A stretch of 64,000 nt of DNA, taken from an uncultured Paracoccaceae bacterium (GTDB lineage Bacteria; Pseudomonadota; Alphaproteobacteria; Rhodobacterales; Rhodobacteraceae). The notes under the pieces were generated by a model. The model was given only the letters and a program-made list of their open reading frames with translations. It did not search any database and was not told the origin of the DNA. This document shows positions 1 to 7,380 of the stretch, in pieces. A program made the position numbers and the translations under genes. The DNA is taken from NCBI GenBank assembly GCA_951812305.1, contig CATOSB010000008.1, forward strand, positions 1 through 64,000. The letters are read 5' to 3'. Position 1 is the stretch's first letter; every line of letters begins with the position of its first letter.

Positions 1-8
1 GGCCCCAC

Positions 9-248
9 ATGCGCCGGGGCAGTCTTATGCGCACGCTCGATCTGATCGACTGGTGTCTCACCTCACCGCACTGCCGCCATGAGGTTCATGTCTGGAGGCT
101 GCGGGCGCGGCTCGAAAGTCCGCTCCGCTGGCATCTTCATCGTCTGCGCGCCGTGATGCGGGACCGCCCGCCCGGGACCCCGCGCTGGCTGTCCGGCGCC
201 GACAGGACTGTTCAGACCCCGATTGAAGAAAAAGGACAAAGCCTTTGA
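9..248 (+). CDS. Small hypothetical protein upstream of traF
   Basis: A 79-residue frame that I do not recognise. Its TGA stop overlaps the TTG start of the next gene by four bases (TTGA), which suggests translational coupling and is the main reason to accept it. The product is rich in Arg and has an amphipathic N-terminal part; no signal peptide or known motif is visible. An internal ATG at 27 is an equally good start. It may itself be the tail of a longer gene entering from the left edge, since only eight bases lie upstream. Seen: the overlap and the frame. Inferred: that it is expressed. Confidence 0.45.
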   Translation: MRRGSLMRTLDLIDWCLTSPHCRHEVHVWRLRARLESPLRWHLHRLRAVMRDRPPGTPRWLSGADRTVQTPIEEKGQSL

Positions 249-670
249 CCTTGCGAAAGGAAATCATCCGGTCTCTTGTGTTCGGCGCACCGGTCATGGC
301 GGTTTTGCTGCTCGTCTGGGCCGCAAGTGCCGCCGGGCTTCTGATCGGCAATGCCACCAGTTCCGTCCCGCGCGGTCTCTATATCCGGTCAGGACCGGAA
401 GTGGCGAGCCATGTCACCTTCTGCCTCGACCCCCGCCACCGGGGCGCACCATGGTATTCCCGTCTCTGCTCGCCCGATGCCCCGGACGGCGTGCGCATCC
501 TCAAGCGCATCGCGGAGCGCCGACCCGACGGATCGCTCATCGTCGAGGGCGACACGCCCGGGGCGCTGGACAGCCGCGTCCTCGGCGCGGTCCGGCGCGA
601 GAACGTGAGGGGCTGGTGGAAGCCACTTCTTCTCATCGATCCGTCGCCCGCATCCAAAGCACCGGGCTGA
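245..670 (+). CDS. traF: TraF-like S26 family conjugal transfer peptidase
   Basis: A 141-residue protein with one N-terminal membrane segment (about residues 10-35) followed by the signal-peptidase box SVPRGLY, which carries the nucleophilic Ser. The basic ILKRI segment supplies the expected general-base Lys, and the C-terminal GDTPGALDSRVLGAV matches the conserved D-S-R block of S26 peptidases. In conjugation systems TraF-like peptidases mature the pilin or other exported transfer proteins at the inner membrane. The start is TTG at 245, coupled to the upstream frame. The relaxase gene further along supports a transfer role. The length is typical of TraF. No defect seen. Confidence 0.85.
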   Translation: MTLRKEIIRSLVFGAPVMAVLLLVWAASAAGLLIGNATSSVPRGLYIRSGPEVASHVTFCLDPRHRGAPWYSRLCSPDAPDGVRILKRIAERRPDGSLIVEGDTPGALDSRVLGAVRRENVRGWWKPLLLIDPSPASKAPG

Positions 671-696
671 CAGCCGCAAACATCGAAAGGACGACC

Positions 697-990
697 ATGA
701 CCGGAAAGACAGATCCTGCGACCGGGGAGAAAAAGACCGAAAACCCGCTCACAAAGGAATACTGGTTTAATGAAGAGGCCGACAGGGATATCCGCCCAGG
801 CCTCCAACCGAAGGGAGTAACTTATGACAAAACGCCCCAAATCCAAAAGACGCATGACCAGAACGCCCAGGGCAATCGATTGAATGGAAAAAATGCTGCA
901 AAAGAGCCATATGACGTTCGCGCATCCTGCACTCGGGGCATCAAAAGGCGTATTCAGGGCAATTCCGGGAGGAAACGTGCAACTTTGTAG
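697..990 (+). CDS. Small hypothetical protein whose C-terminus is supplied by MITE 1
   Basis: An ATG at 697 with a GAAAGG ribosome-binding site opens a 97-codon frame. The first 57 codons are host sequence, including a motif NPLTKEYWFNEEADRDIRPG that looks protein-like. From base 868 the frame runs into the MITE and stops there at 988-990. Without the insertion the frame would run on to a stop near 1115. I do not recognise the family. It follows traF by 26 bases and may be co-transcribed. A second frame beginning at 824 overlaps its second half, so one of the two may be spurious. Confidence 0.4.
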   Translation: MTGKTDPATGEKKTENPLTKEYWFNEEADRDIRPGLQPKGVTYDKTPQIQKTHDQNAQGNRLNGKNAAKEPYDVRASCTRGIKRRIQGNSGRKRATL

Positions 991-1275
991 GGTTGTTACG
1001 AGTCGCGTTGAACGCTTGAGTTGTTCAGTCGATTGCCCTGCCAGAACGCCCCGCAAAATAGCAAGGGCCCGGCCTATCGAGACAGAATACCCATCAGCCT
1101 CGGACCGCCTTGTAGATTTGTCGCCTGATACGACGAAGATCGTGTCCGAAGACAGCCCGGACCCCGGGCCGGAGGACGCCGACATGACCGCGCCCAAACC
1201 ACGATCAAACAACCCATTCAGCAAAGAGTTCCGGGAAGCGGGCCATGTGGCCGGGGCCACTTTGCTCGATATGAT
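824..1275 (+). pseudogene. Remnant small basic-protein gene cut by MITE 1 and IS200 debris
   Basis: An ATG at 824 has a good AAGGGAG site. It begins MTKRPKSKRRMTRTP, then is interrupted by MITE 1 at 868. Deleting the element and one target copy restores an open frame through about 1275, including NNPFSKEFREAGHVAGATLL, where similarity to IS200-type sequence begins on the other strand. The intact product would have been a short basic then acidic protein of unknown function. With the MITE in place translation stops after about 18 codons. The restored frame is seen in the sequence; that it was ever a gene is inference. Confidence 0.35.
868..1040 (+). mobile_element. MITE copy 1 (173 bp, 10-bp target duplication)
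   Basis: The element begins CAGGGCAATCGATTGAA and ends in the near-perfect inverse complement (17-bp terminal repeat, one mismatch). It is flanked by the direct repeat CCAGAACGCC at 858-867 and 1041-1050. It is too small to encode a transposase, so it must be mobilised in trans. The 10-bp duplication and CAGGG end would fit an IS4- or ISAs1-like transposase, but no parent element lies in this window. A second copy is at 4706-4878. Element plus duplication is 183 bp, so host reading frames are preserved in length. Confidence 0.88.
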
Positions 1276-1280
1276 GTGCT

Positions 1281-1436
1281 GATGTGCATCTCATGTTCCA
1301 TGCAAATCTGCCGCAACAGGTCCCGCGCACGTTCTGCTGCTTGTCCCGTCAAAACCCTCTTGCGGTCCTTCGGTATCCAAATCAGGTGTACTTTCAAATC
1401 GTATTTGCTGTGCGCATTCGTCCTGTATGACCGCAA
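1281..1436 (-). pseudogene. tnpA: IS200/IS605-type TnpA fragment (5' part only)
   Basis: About 52 codons from the ATG at 1436 match the N-terminus of Y1 transposases of the IS200 group: the YDLKVHLIWIPK block is followed by DLLRQICMEHEMHI. The frame then loses similarity near 1281, before the HUH motif and catalytic Tyr would appear, so the fragment cannot be active. The downstream sequence belongs to the damaged host gene at 824-1275. Family assignment rests on the conserved N-terminal block. Confidence 0.7.
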
Positions 1437-1474
1437 GGGCTTCTCCGTCGCCGGGGCGACGTCGATAATAGCTT

Positions 1475-1495
1475 CCCTTCGCCTGAAGGCGAGGG
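1475..1495. repeat. Imperfect hairpin, probable IS200 end
   Basis: CCCTTCGCCT-GAAGGCGAGGG folds into a stem with one bulge. It sits about 40 bp upstream of the TnpA fragment start. IS200/IS605 elements carry subterminal imperfect palindromes recognised by TnpA, so this is likely the surviving end of that element. Confidence 0.45.
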
Positions 1496-2143
1496 ATTAT
1501 ATGACCCCGATGGGGGACATTTATTTGAATATCTCACCGTCATACCCCCCCTTCACCCGACATTATTGGAGCGATCAAGCCGCCACACGCAAGACCTGCA
1601 AAACAACAGTGGCGCGTAGAACGCCGAGGATGCCAAATGACCCAACCACCCCAAAAGGCCGCTTCAAAATCCGGCAACAAGCGCCGGAAGCCGGATCCCG
1701 GAGAGCAGACCGCCGCGCTTGAGGCCGAGGCCGAGCGGGTCCGCGCCCGGGAGGAACAGCGCCTGCTCGTGGCGGCCGGAAAGGCGGGGTATTTCCGGCA
1801 CCGGCTGACAACGCCCCGGCTCGTCGAGATGTTCAGGGACATCATCGAGCGCGACACGCCGCCGCTCTCGTCCCTTGCCAGACTCACCGACCAGGTCCGG
1901 AGGATCAGGCACCGCGCAAGCAAGTCCGGGCGCACCGATGACGCCCGGCGCAAGGCCATCCTCGGAGGGTTTCTCGTGGCGCAGTTTCGCCACAAGCCCG
2001 ATCTTTGCGATGAATTCAAATCCGATATCGAGGCCCATATCGCCGGGCACCCCTCAGCGGCAACGGCGGCGCGCAACAGCGCCTTCATGAAGGGCTTTCT
2101 CCATAACCCCGATTCTGGATAAGACGTTGGCGTCACCAGTGCA

Positions 2144-2584
2144 CTACTCGACAGAATTTTTTCGTAGTTTTTTGATTCGTTTTTTACGATACTCGTTGAC
2201 CCTTTTTCGCAGAGGGTTGCGATGAGGGATTTCCACCATTGTTATGGAAATGATCCTCGGTTCTCTCAAAGCCTCATTTGGCTCCAGTTCAACGGCAATT
2301 CCGCCAAACTCTCCAAGAAATAGAACATTTGAAACGGTTTCGTGATCCGCTTTGAATGTATCAGGGTCATTTTTCCGTACGTGTTTCGGGATGATCACCT
2401 GAAAGGGAGTGGCGGCCATCAGATCGAGCACAAGTGTCATGGTTCTTTTAGGGAGCGCAGCCAGTTCATTGAGCTTATCCGTGAGGGCGTAGAGACGGTT
2501 GGGGTCCTCTTCCATCATGTCGAACATGAGGTCCCGGATCTTCTCATAAGCGAGATCTTCGTTGATTGGGAAGTTGTTCTCCAT
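2144..2584 (-). CDS. Passenger protein of IS982, unknown function
   Basis: A 146-residue protein starting at the ATG at 2584, preceded by AAAAGG at SD distance. The open frame extends further upstream to 2710, but no other start has such a site. The N-terminus is acidic and helical (DLAYEKIRDLMFDMMEEDPN), the middle is mixed alpha/beta with FLGEFGGIAVELEP, and the C-terminus is very basic (KKRIKKLRK), which suggests nucleic-acid or membrane contact. It diverges from the transposase and is kept intact in both IS copies with few changes. I do not recognise the family. It could be a transposition regulator, a toxin-type passenger or a gene of host benefit. Confidence 0.65.
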   Translation of the reverse strand: MENNFPINEDLAYEKIRDLMFDMMEEDPNRLYALTDKLNELAALPKRTMTLVLDLMAATPFQVIIPKHVRKNDPDTFKADHETVSNVLFLGEFGGIAVELEPNEALREPRIISITMVEIPHRNPLRKRVNEYRKKRIKKLRKNSVE

Positions 2585-2712
2585 GGCGCGCACCTTTTGC
2601 CCCGTGTTGACCAGCCTGAATGCCCCCGTGATTAGTATGGGGTGAGAGGGGTTTCCAGGTACGTTGCCCCATGATTCAAGGTTCAAAAGCGACACAATAT
2701 GGACCGCCACTC

Positions 2713-3606
2713 ATGTCGATCACTAACACCGCACTTTTTGTCTGTCTCGATGATTTTGCAAAAACCTACGAGGACTGGGAGCGCCACCGGTTGATCCCCT
2801 CGGGTCGTCAGAGGCTTCGCGCCGGCAAGCTGACCCTGGGGGAGAGCCTGTTCATCATGGTCTTGTTTCACTTGTCGCCGTTCAAGGACTTCAAACATTA
2901 TTGGATTTATGGCGTTGAGCAGAAATACCGTGACTGCTTTGGCACCCTCCCGAGCTATGGTCGGTTTGTCAGCCTCATGCCAAGATTAATGGTGCCGTTT
3001 TGCATACTGCTGCACTGCTTCAGCGGTGAAAAAACCGGCGTCTATTTTGCCGACAGCACTAAGCTCGCGGTCTGCCACAATGCCCGCATTAATCGAAACA
3101 AGGTCTTCAAGGGGCTGGCAAAGCGCGGTCGCAGCACAATGGGCTGGTTCTTTGGCTTCAAACTGCATCTAATCATCAACAACAAGGGGGAGATCATGGC
3201 CGTCAAAATCACGGCAGGTAATGTCGATGATCGAAAGCCGTTTGAAGCCATGATCGCGGGCCTCGAAGGCAAAATATTTGCTGATAAGGGCTATATCTCC
3301 AAATCCCTCTTCCAACGGCTCTGGCAGCGTGGGCTCCACCTCGTCACCGGCATTCGCCGCAACATGAAAAACTATCTCCTGCCAATCCTGAACAAAATCC
3401 TGTTGCGAAGGCGGTTCATCATCGAAACTCTGTTCGATAAGTTGAAAACCAGCATGGGACTGGAACACACTCGACACAGATCGCCTGCCAACGCATTCGT
3501 ACACCTCATCTCGTGTGTCGCAGCCTATATGCTCGGGAAAACCAAAGTTAAAATGGGACCCATAACCGTGCCGGAAACAATCAGGCAGGTCGAATACCAG
3601 ATATAG
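2713..3606 (+). CDS. IS982-family transposase
   Basis: A DDE transposase of about 297 residues. The catalytic-core blocks are visible: FADSTKLAVCHN (first D), GWFFGFKLHLIINNKGEI, TAGNVDDR and FADKGYISKSL (second D), and RRFIIETLFDKLK (E). This order is diagnostic of IS982. I place the start at MSITNTAL (2713) rather than at the upstream ATG at 2671 because family members start close to the LDDF block. No frameshift or stop is present, so it should be active and could have supplied the second copy at 59180-60073. Confidence 0.9.
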   Translation: MSITNTALFVCLDDFAKTYEDWERHRLIPSGRQRLRAGKLTLGESLFIMVLFHLSPFKDFKHYWIYGVEQKYRDCFGTLPSYGRFVSLMPRLMVPFCILLHCFSGEKTGVYFADSTKLAVCHNARINRNKVFKGLAKRGRSTMGWFFGFKLHLIINNKGEIMAVKITAGNVDDRKPFEAMIAGLEGKIFADKGYISKSLFQRLWQRGLHLVTGIRRNMKNYLLPILNKILLRRRFIIETLFDKLKTSMGLEHTRHRSPANAFVHLISCVAAYMLGKTKVKMGPITVPETIRQVEYQI

Positions 3607-3961
3607 CGCTTATCCAGAACTCAGGTTCCATACGCTTGCATCGGATACCGCCCTGCCCGCCGACGGCCACATCACACCCGGGCAGGCCCGGCGCGACCGC
3701 ACAAGACGGCAGATCATGCTCGGCGCATGGGGCCTCGACCGCCGCGCCGCCCTCCCCCGTCTCGACGCGCTCATCCGGGACGAACTCGACGGGTTTCTGG
3801 CCACCGAAACCGATCCCGGATCCAAACGCGCGTTGCTTGCCGATCTGTTGAAATCGTAAGACGGATTTTGAACAACAGGCCGGGGACAGGGCAACTGTAT
3901 CACCTGGCTGGTTTCAAAGGACAATACTGCGCTATGATAAAGCGCAGGGAGAGCAGTCGGA

Positions 3962-4672
3962 ATGGCCACCGGAAACAATGCGCGCAGGACGCGGCGAAAA
4001 AAGCGTCCAGGGTCAGGCACCCCCGATCCCACCCCGGAACTGTCGCCTGCAATCGAAGCGCGGCCGGTACGGATTGGGGAACACTGGTATGTCACGGTAC
4101 CGGCTGACACCGCGGAGATGGCCGAAGCCCTGGAGGGCAAAATCGCCACCGTGCGCGGACACACAAATGTCTTCAGCGCAACGCTGGCGCAATGCCGTGC
4201 GTGGTGCATGGTGGACCACCTCGGCTATTACACAACGTCCAGGGTGCGGCGGGGCGCCCTTTCCAGCTTTCGACAGCAGGCTTATCTTTACGATCGCGCT
4301 CACCAATACCCCGTCGATGCCGCCCGGCTCGGCCTAACGGCTCCCTTCACAAAGACAGGCGCAACCGGGATCCTGCGTGGCATGATCGCTGATCTTCTCG
4401 ACCTTGCATCAGACGAGACACTGCCCCTGCCCCCGAAGAGCCATTTACCGGAGACGCCCGCCAGCTTTCGGCAGGCAGCCCATATCTTCCGACTGTGCGA
4501 AGCCGGCAAGAAGCTCGCGGTGGATCATGGCATTGAACCCGTCATGGATTTCGACACCGCCTGCACCCTGATCAATGCGCTTCTGGAGGCCGGGAATGCA
4601 AAAGGGGCCGCCGCCCGGCCCGGAACCCCCGACTTCATTGACGACAGTTCCGGCATCCCGTTTGCAGACTGA
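3962..4672 (+). CDS. Hypothetical protein, 236 aa
   Basis: The ATG at 3962 is preceded by AGGGAGAG at a suitable distance. The N-terminal 20 residues are basic (ARRTRRKKRP), followed by a mixed alpha/beta region with HWYVTVPADTAEMAEAL and a helical C-terminal half. I see no membrane segment, metal-binding motif or known domain. The gene lies about 100 bp after the IS982-split gene and has the same strand and high GC content, so it probably belongs to the same transfer-region operon. MITE copy 2 sits 33 bp after its stop and leaves it intact. Confidence 0.65.
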   Translation: MATGNNARRTRRKKRPGSGTPDPTPELSPAIEARPVRIGEHWYVTVPADTAEMAEALEGKIATVRGHTNVFSATLAQCRAWCMVDHLGYYTTSRVRRGALSSFRQQAYLYDRAHQYPVDAARLGLTAPFTKTGATGILRGMIADLLDLASDETLPLPPKSHLPETPASFRQAAHIFRLCEAGKKLAVDHGIEPVMDFDTACTLINALLEAGNAKGAAARPGTPDFIDDSSGIPFAD

Positions 4673-4705
4673 CAAGCGCGCATCGAAGGGTCTTCCGTGG
4701 TTTCC

Positions 4706-4878
4706 CAGGGCAATCGATTGAATGGAAAAAATGCTGCAAAAGAGCCATATGACGTTTGCGCATCCTGCACTCGGGGCATCAAAAGGCGTATTCAGGGCAA
4801 TTCCGGGACGAAACGTGCAGCTTTGTAGGGTTTTTACGAGTCGCGTTGAATGCTTGGGTTGTTCAGTCGATTGCCCTG
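4706..4878 (+). mobile_element. MITE copy 2 (173 bp, 10-bp target duplication)
   Basis: Same element as at 868-1040, with the same orientation, length and 17-bp terminal repeats and only a handful of substitutions. It is flanked by CGTGGTTTCC at 4696-4705 and 4879-4888. Two independent 10-bp duplications make the boundaries secure and show both copies arrived by transposition rather than by duplication of the region. Confidence 0.88.
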
Positions 4879-4888
4879 CGTGGTTTCC

Positions 4889-5159
4889 CGCGCCGCCTTG
4901 TCCCAGAGGGTGATGTCTGCGAAGCTCCAGGCCGATTCACACGCCAAAACCTGCGAAGTCTGGGAAAGGGGCAGTCCATGACCCTTACCCCTGTCAATGA
5001 GCGTTTAAAACTGACCCACTCTTGATGATGCAAAGCCGGGCCAACTGGACGAGACCAGCATCGGGTATCCTGCTTGTGGCCATTTTGCACGACTTCTGGA
5101 CAGCATGTCCGAAGCGTTACAAGGCGGCGCGTTTGATGATATTCCCGGGTGCGGGTAAA
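4889..5159 (-). other. Gene-poor stretch with possible remnants
   Basis: No complete gene. On the minus strand about 4890-4960 one frame reads SAWSFADITLWDKAARE, resembling the C-terminal RPWSFADTTLDNA of the protein at 6517-7377, so this may be the tail of a decayed paralogue into which MITE 2 inserted. Around 4995-5025 the phrase GTCAATGAGCGTTTAAAACTGACCCACTC resembles ends of IS21-type elements, but no IstA or IstB gene is present. Both readings are weak. Confidence 0.25.
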
Positions 5160-5210
5160 GCATGTCTTTCGGAAGGCTCAGGCGGGAGCTCAGCCTTCCG
5201 AAAGACATGC
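5160..5210. repeat. Perfect 19-bp inverted repeat overlapping the bactofilin stop
   Basis: GCATGTCTTTCGGAAGGCT at 5160-5178 is repeated exactly in inverse at 5192-5210 with a 13-base loop. The right arm encodes the last residues of the bactofilin gene. As RNA it would form a very stable hairpin and could act as a terminator or 3' stabiliser, although only a weak CTTTACC tract follows. It could also be the scar of an IS end. Confidence 0.7.
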
Positions 5211-5693
5211 ATCTTCCAACTGTTCCTTGCCGGAGGCAGTGTCGAGGGGGTCGTCCCGCCGCTGCACGGTGCCTTCGAAAATCGCGCCGGATTCGATGGC
5301 GATTATCCTGTGCAGGATGTCGCCCTCAACGCGGGCCGTTGATGTCAGGCGCAGTTTCAGGGCGCAAATACGGCCAGTGACGCGTCCCTCCACCACGACA
5401 TCATCACCGACTATCTCACCCTTGACGAGAGCGCCCTCACTGACGTCGACGCAATGGGCGCGGATATCACCTTCCACGGTGCCTTCAACCAGGATATCAC
5501 CGGGCGTCCCGAGAGTGCCGACAATCGTGAGATCGGGCGACAGCCTTGAGGGTTTGGATTTCGGTTTTGCCGGAGCCAAAGACGCCGAAGAAACATCCGG
5601 TGTCAAAGCCGCCTCGTGTTTTCCCGCCGGTTCCAGTGGCGTGCCGGGAGATGGCCCGTCCCCTGCGCCCTTAATCTTGCCTTTTGAAAACAT
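5190..5693 (-). CDS. Bactofilin (polymer-forming cytoskeletal protein)
   Basis: About 167 residues. A disordered Pro/Lys-rich N-terminus (about 1-50) leads into the bactofilin domain: regular beta-helix rungs such as GDILVEGTVEGDIRA, GEIVGDDVVVEGRVTG and ARVEGDILHRIIAIESGAIFEGT. Bactofilins self-assemble into filaments without nucleotide and scaffold cell-wall or envelope enzymes. I start at MFSKGKIK (GAGG nine bases upstream); the frame is open 21 codons further up. The C-terminus ends inside a 19-bp inverted repeat, so the last six residues may not be original. Bactofilins on plasmids occur, but this one has no obvious partner nearby. Confidence 0.82.
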   Translation of the reverse strand: MFSKGKIKGAGDGPSPGTPLEPAGKHEAALTPDVSSASLAPAKPKSKPSRLSPDLTIVGTLGTPGDILVEGTVEGDIRAHCVDVSEGALVKGEIVGDDVVVEGRVTGRICALKLRLTSTARVEGDILHRIIAIESGAIFEGTVQRRDDPLDTASGKEQLEDACLSEG

Positions 5694-5795
5694 TGTGTCC
5701 CGCCTCGTCCTGCACGCGCGATATACCTTTCCGGGTGCCAGATGCCGAATTTCCATACCTCAGGTCAGATTGCACAATCCAGGGCGTCAAGCCAC

Positions 5796-6389
5796 TCAAA
5801 TCCGTTGCGGCACCCCTTTAATCCAGCGGGAACTCCCTGCGTGTAAGCGCGGGGATGATAGCCCTTCCATTGTCTTCGGGCTATCGTCTGCAGAATGCGG
5901 CTGCGAAAATCGTCCCACAGCGTTTACAAAGGATTTTTTGTGTCCACCGTGGGTATCCATGCGCTTTGTAATGGTCGCGTCCCGTCCTGTCCCAATCAAG
6001 CGCCAACGTCGGTCGAGCATGGCCATATCCACAGCGGCACTTTCAGCAACATCCACCGCATCGAGCGATTGGGTAAATCGAAAGAGACAGGCGTTCAGCT
6101 TGTGATCCAGACTGGATTTCAGGATGACCCTGGGGTTGTGTAATGTCGTGCCGTTTTTACGAGCCGAAAATGTGATGTCCACAGAATGCGTGCTGTGCGG
6201 ATTGTGATCACCGCGCATATCCGGCGCCCGCCCAAACGAAGATTGCTTTCGATAAGATCCCTTGTAGCGGTAGCCGACATCGACCGAGCCTGGAAAGTCA
6301 GTCATTGGGGGCTGTTTTTTGCCTGTGGGAACACCGGCATCAAAAAGCCGGTCCAGGACATCTATACAGCGATCCATCAAGCCCTGCAT
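5796..6389 (-). CDS. Hypothetical protein, start uncertain
   Basis: A frame of about 197 residues if begun at MQGLMDRC (6389); it stays open upstream but there it lies antiparallel or out of frame with the preceding gene. Composition is protein-like and less skewed than the shadow frames: an N-terminal helix (LMDRCIDVLDRLFDAG), a polar middle and a C-terminal helical stretch with DAVDVAESAAVDMAMLDRRWR. I recognise no domain and see no strong ribosome-binding site, so translation may be coupled to the gene upstream (6517-7377) or the frame may be chance. Confidence 0.35.
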   Translation of the reverse strand: MQGLMDRCIDVLDRLFDAGVPTGKKQPPMTDFPGSVDVGYRYKGSYRKQSSFGRAPDMRGDHNPHSTHSVDITFSARKNGTTLHNPRVILKSSLDHKLNACLFRFTQSLDAVDVAESAAVDMAMLDRRWRLIGTGRDATITKRMDTHGGHKKSFVNAVGRFSQPHSADDSPKTMEGLSSPRLHAGSSRWIKGVPQRI

Positions 6390-6516
6390 CGCTGATGTGG
6401 CAGCCTCGGTGGCATCGGTGCCAGATCGGGTGGCGAAAATGTCGCCGCAATCGAATTGAGCCCGCCTTCTGTCCCTGTGACAAAAAAGCCGTAGCTGAAT
6501 TCTGTCAGCACAATGT

Positions 6517-7377
6517 TCACAATCTGCGCTCCAGACAATCCGTACCGGATATCCTGCCGGCATTATCAAGCGTTGTATCGGCAAAACTCCAGGGCCGGGC
6601 ATTGCCTTTGACCCATAGCTCGAAGAGCCGATGTCTGTCCCTGAGATCATACAGGCCGGCAAGCAGGGCGCTCGACCGGGATCCCATCCGTTCATGATCT
6701 TCTTCCGACAGCATGTCCGCGTCGAGCCAGGTCCGGATCGAGAGAATGCGCTGCCGCTCCTCACCGCTGCCTGTCTTGCCCGGATCCATGTCCATGCTGA
6801 CCGCGACAAACGCGCCGCGCGGATGCGGGATCATGAAGCTCTGCATTCCCTCCGGCCCGATCCCCATCTGACGGGCAACATCCGCAAGCTTGGCTGCCAG
6901 CCGCAAGGCCAGCTCCACCTCGAAAGAAATGTCCTCCGGAGATGCGCCGCCCCGTTCCAGGAGCCGCGCGAGCGCATGGTGGCTCATGCTCGCCCGGGTG
7001 CTGACACCGAACTCTATTTCGAAGTCATCCGTCGCCAGTATAGCATCGGAGAGGAACACCGCGCGTTCGGCATAGAGCGGCTCCGCGTCCTGCGGCAGGT
7101 GGAAGATGCGGTTCTCGGAGACCTTCGAAAGCCCGGAGGCAACGACCAGCGTCTCCCGTTTCGTCCAGACCGGAATCTCGGGATCGTCGAAGACCGGGCG
7201 CATGAGCGGCCGCAGGCGCTTGAGCACCCGCCCGGGTTTTTTGGAGCAACTGGAACGGTCGAAGACATCCAGGGCCTTCCGGCCTTTTGGCCCATCCGGC
7301 CAACCCACGATGCGGTCGTGATCCCGGAGGGAGTTCAACCAGGCTGTGGCATGGCCCCGCGCAGGTTTTCCATACAT
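6517..7377 (-). CDS. Hypothetical protein coupled to the relaxase gene
   Basis: A 286-residue protein starting three bases after the relaxase stop, so it should be translated from the same mRNA. It has a basic N-terminus, a stretch SMSHHALARLLERGG near the middle and an RTWLDADML block near residue 220, and ends with NARPWSFADTTLDNA. The H-x-L-A-R-L-x-E-R-G motif followed by GAFVAV and RTWL recurs, in my recollection, in uncharacterised alphaproteobacterial plasmid proteins; I cannot name the family. A fragment resembling its C-terminus occurs near 4890-4960. Confidence 0.6.
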   Translation of the reverse strand: MYGKPARGHATAWLNSLRDHDRIVGWPDGPKGRKALDVFDRSSCSKKPGRVLKRLRPLMRPVFDDPEIPVWTKRETLVVASGLSKVSENRIFHLPQDAEPLYAERAVFLSDAILATDDFEIEFGVSTRASMSHHALARLLERGGASPEDISFEVELALRLAAKLADVARQMGIGPEGMQSFMIPHPRGAFVAVSMDMDPGKTGSGEERQRILSIRTWLDADMLSEEDHERMGSRSSALLAGLYDLRDRHRLFELWVKGNARPWSFADTTLDNAGRISGTDCLERRL

Positions 7378-7380
7378 CCC

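Larger units (their letters stand above)
2106..3626 (+). mobile_element. IS982-family element, copy 1 (1,521 bp)
   Basis: The ends begin ACC and share the inner TTCTGGATAAG in inverted orientation. The insert is flanked by the 6-bp direct repeat TCCATA at 2100-2105 and 3627-3632. A copy of identical length at 58573-60093 carries a different 6-bp duplication, which fixes the ends. The element is longer than the usual roughly 1-kb IS982 because it carries a second, divergent gene. Terminal ACC and variable 6-bp duplications agree with IS982-family behaviour. Confidence 0.92.
1637..3859 (+). pseudogene. Hypothetical gene split by IS982 copy 1
   Basis: The frame opens at ATG 1637 (GAGG seven bases upstream) and is open to the IS982 insertion at 2105. 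Removing the IS and one copy of its TCCATA duplication restores one frame from 1637 to a TAA at 3857-3859, giving a 231-residue protein. It has a Lys/Arg/Glu-rich N-terminus (about residues 1-50), then mostly helical sequence. I do not recognise a family. The first part alone would still give 161 codons, the last few from the IS. The position between traF and the relaxase suggests a transfer-region accessory gene. Confidence 0.7.
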
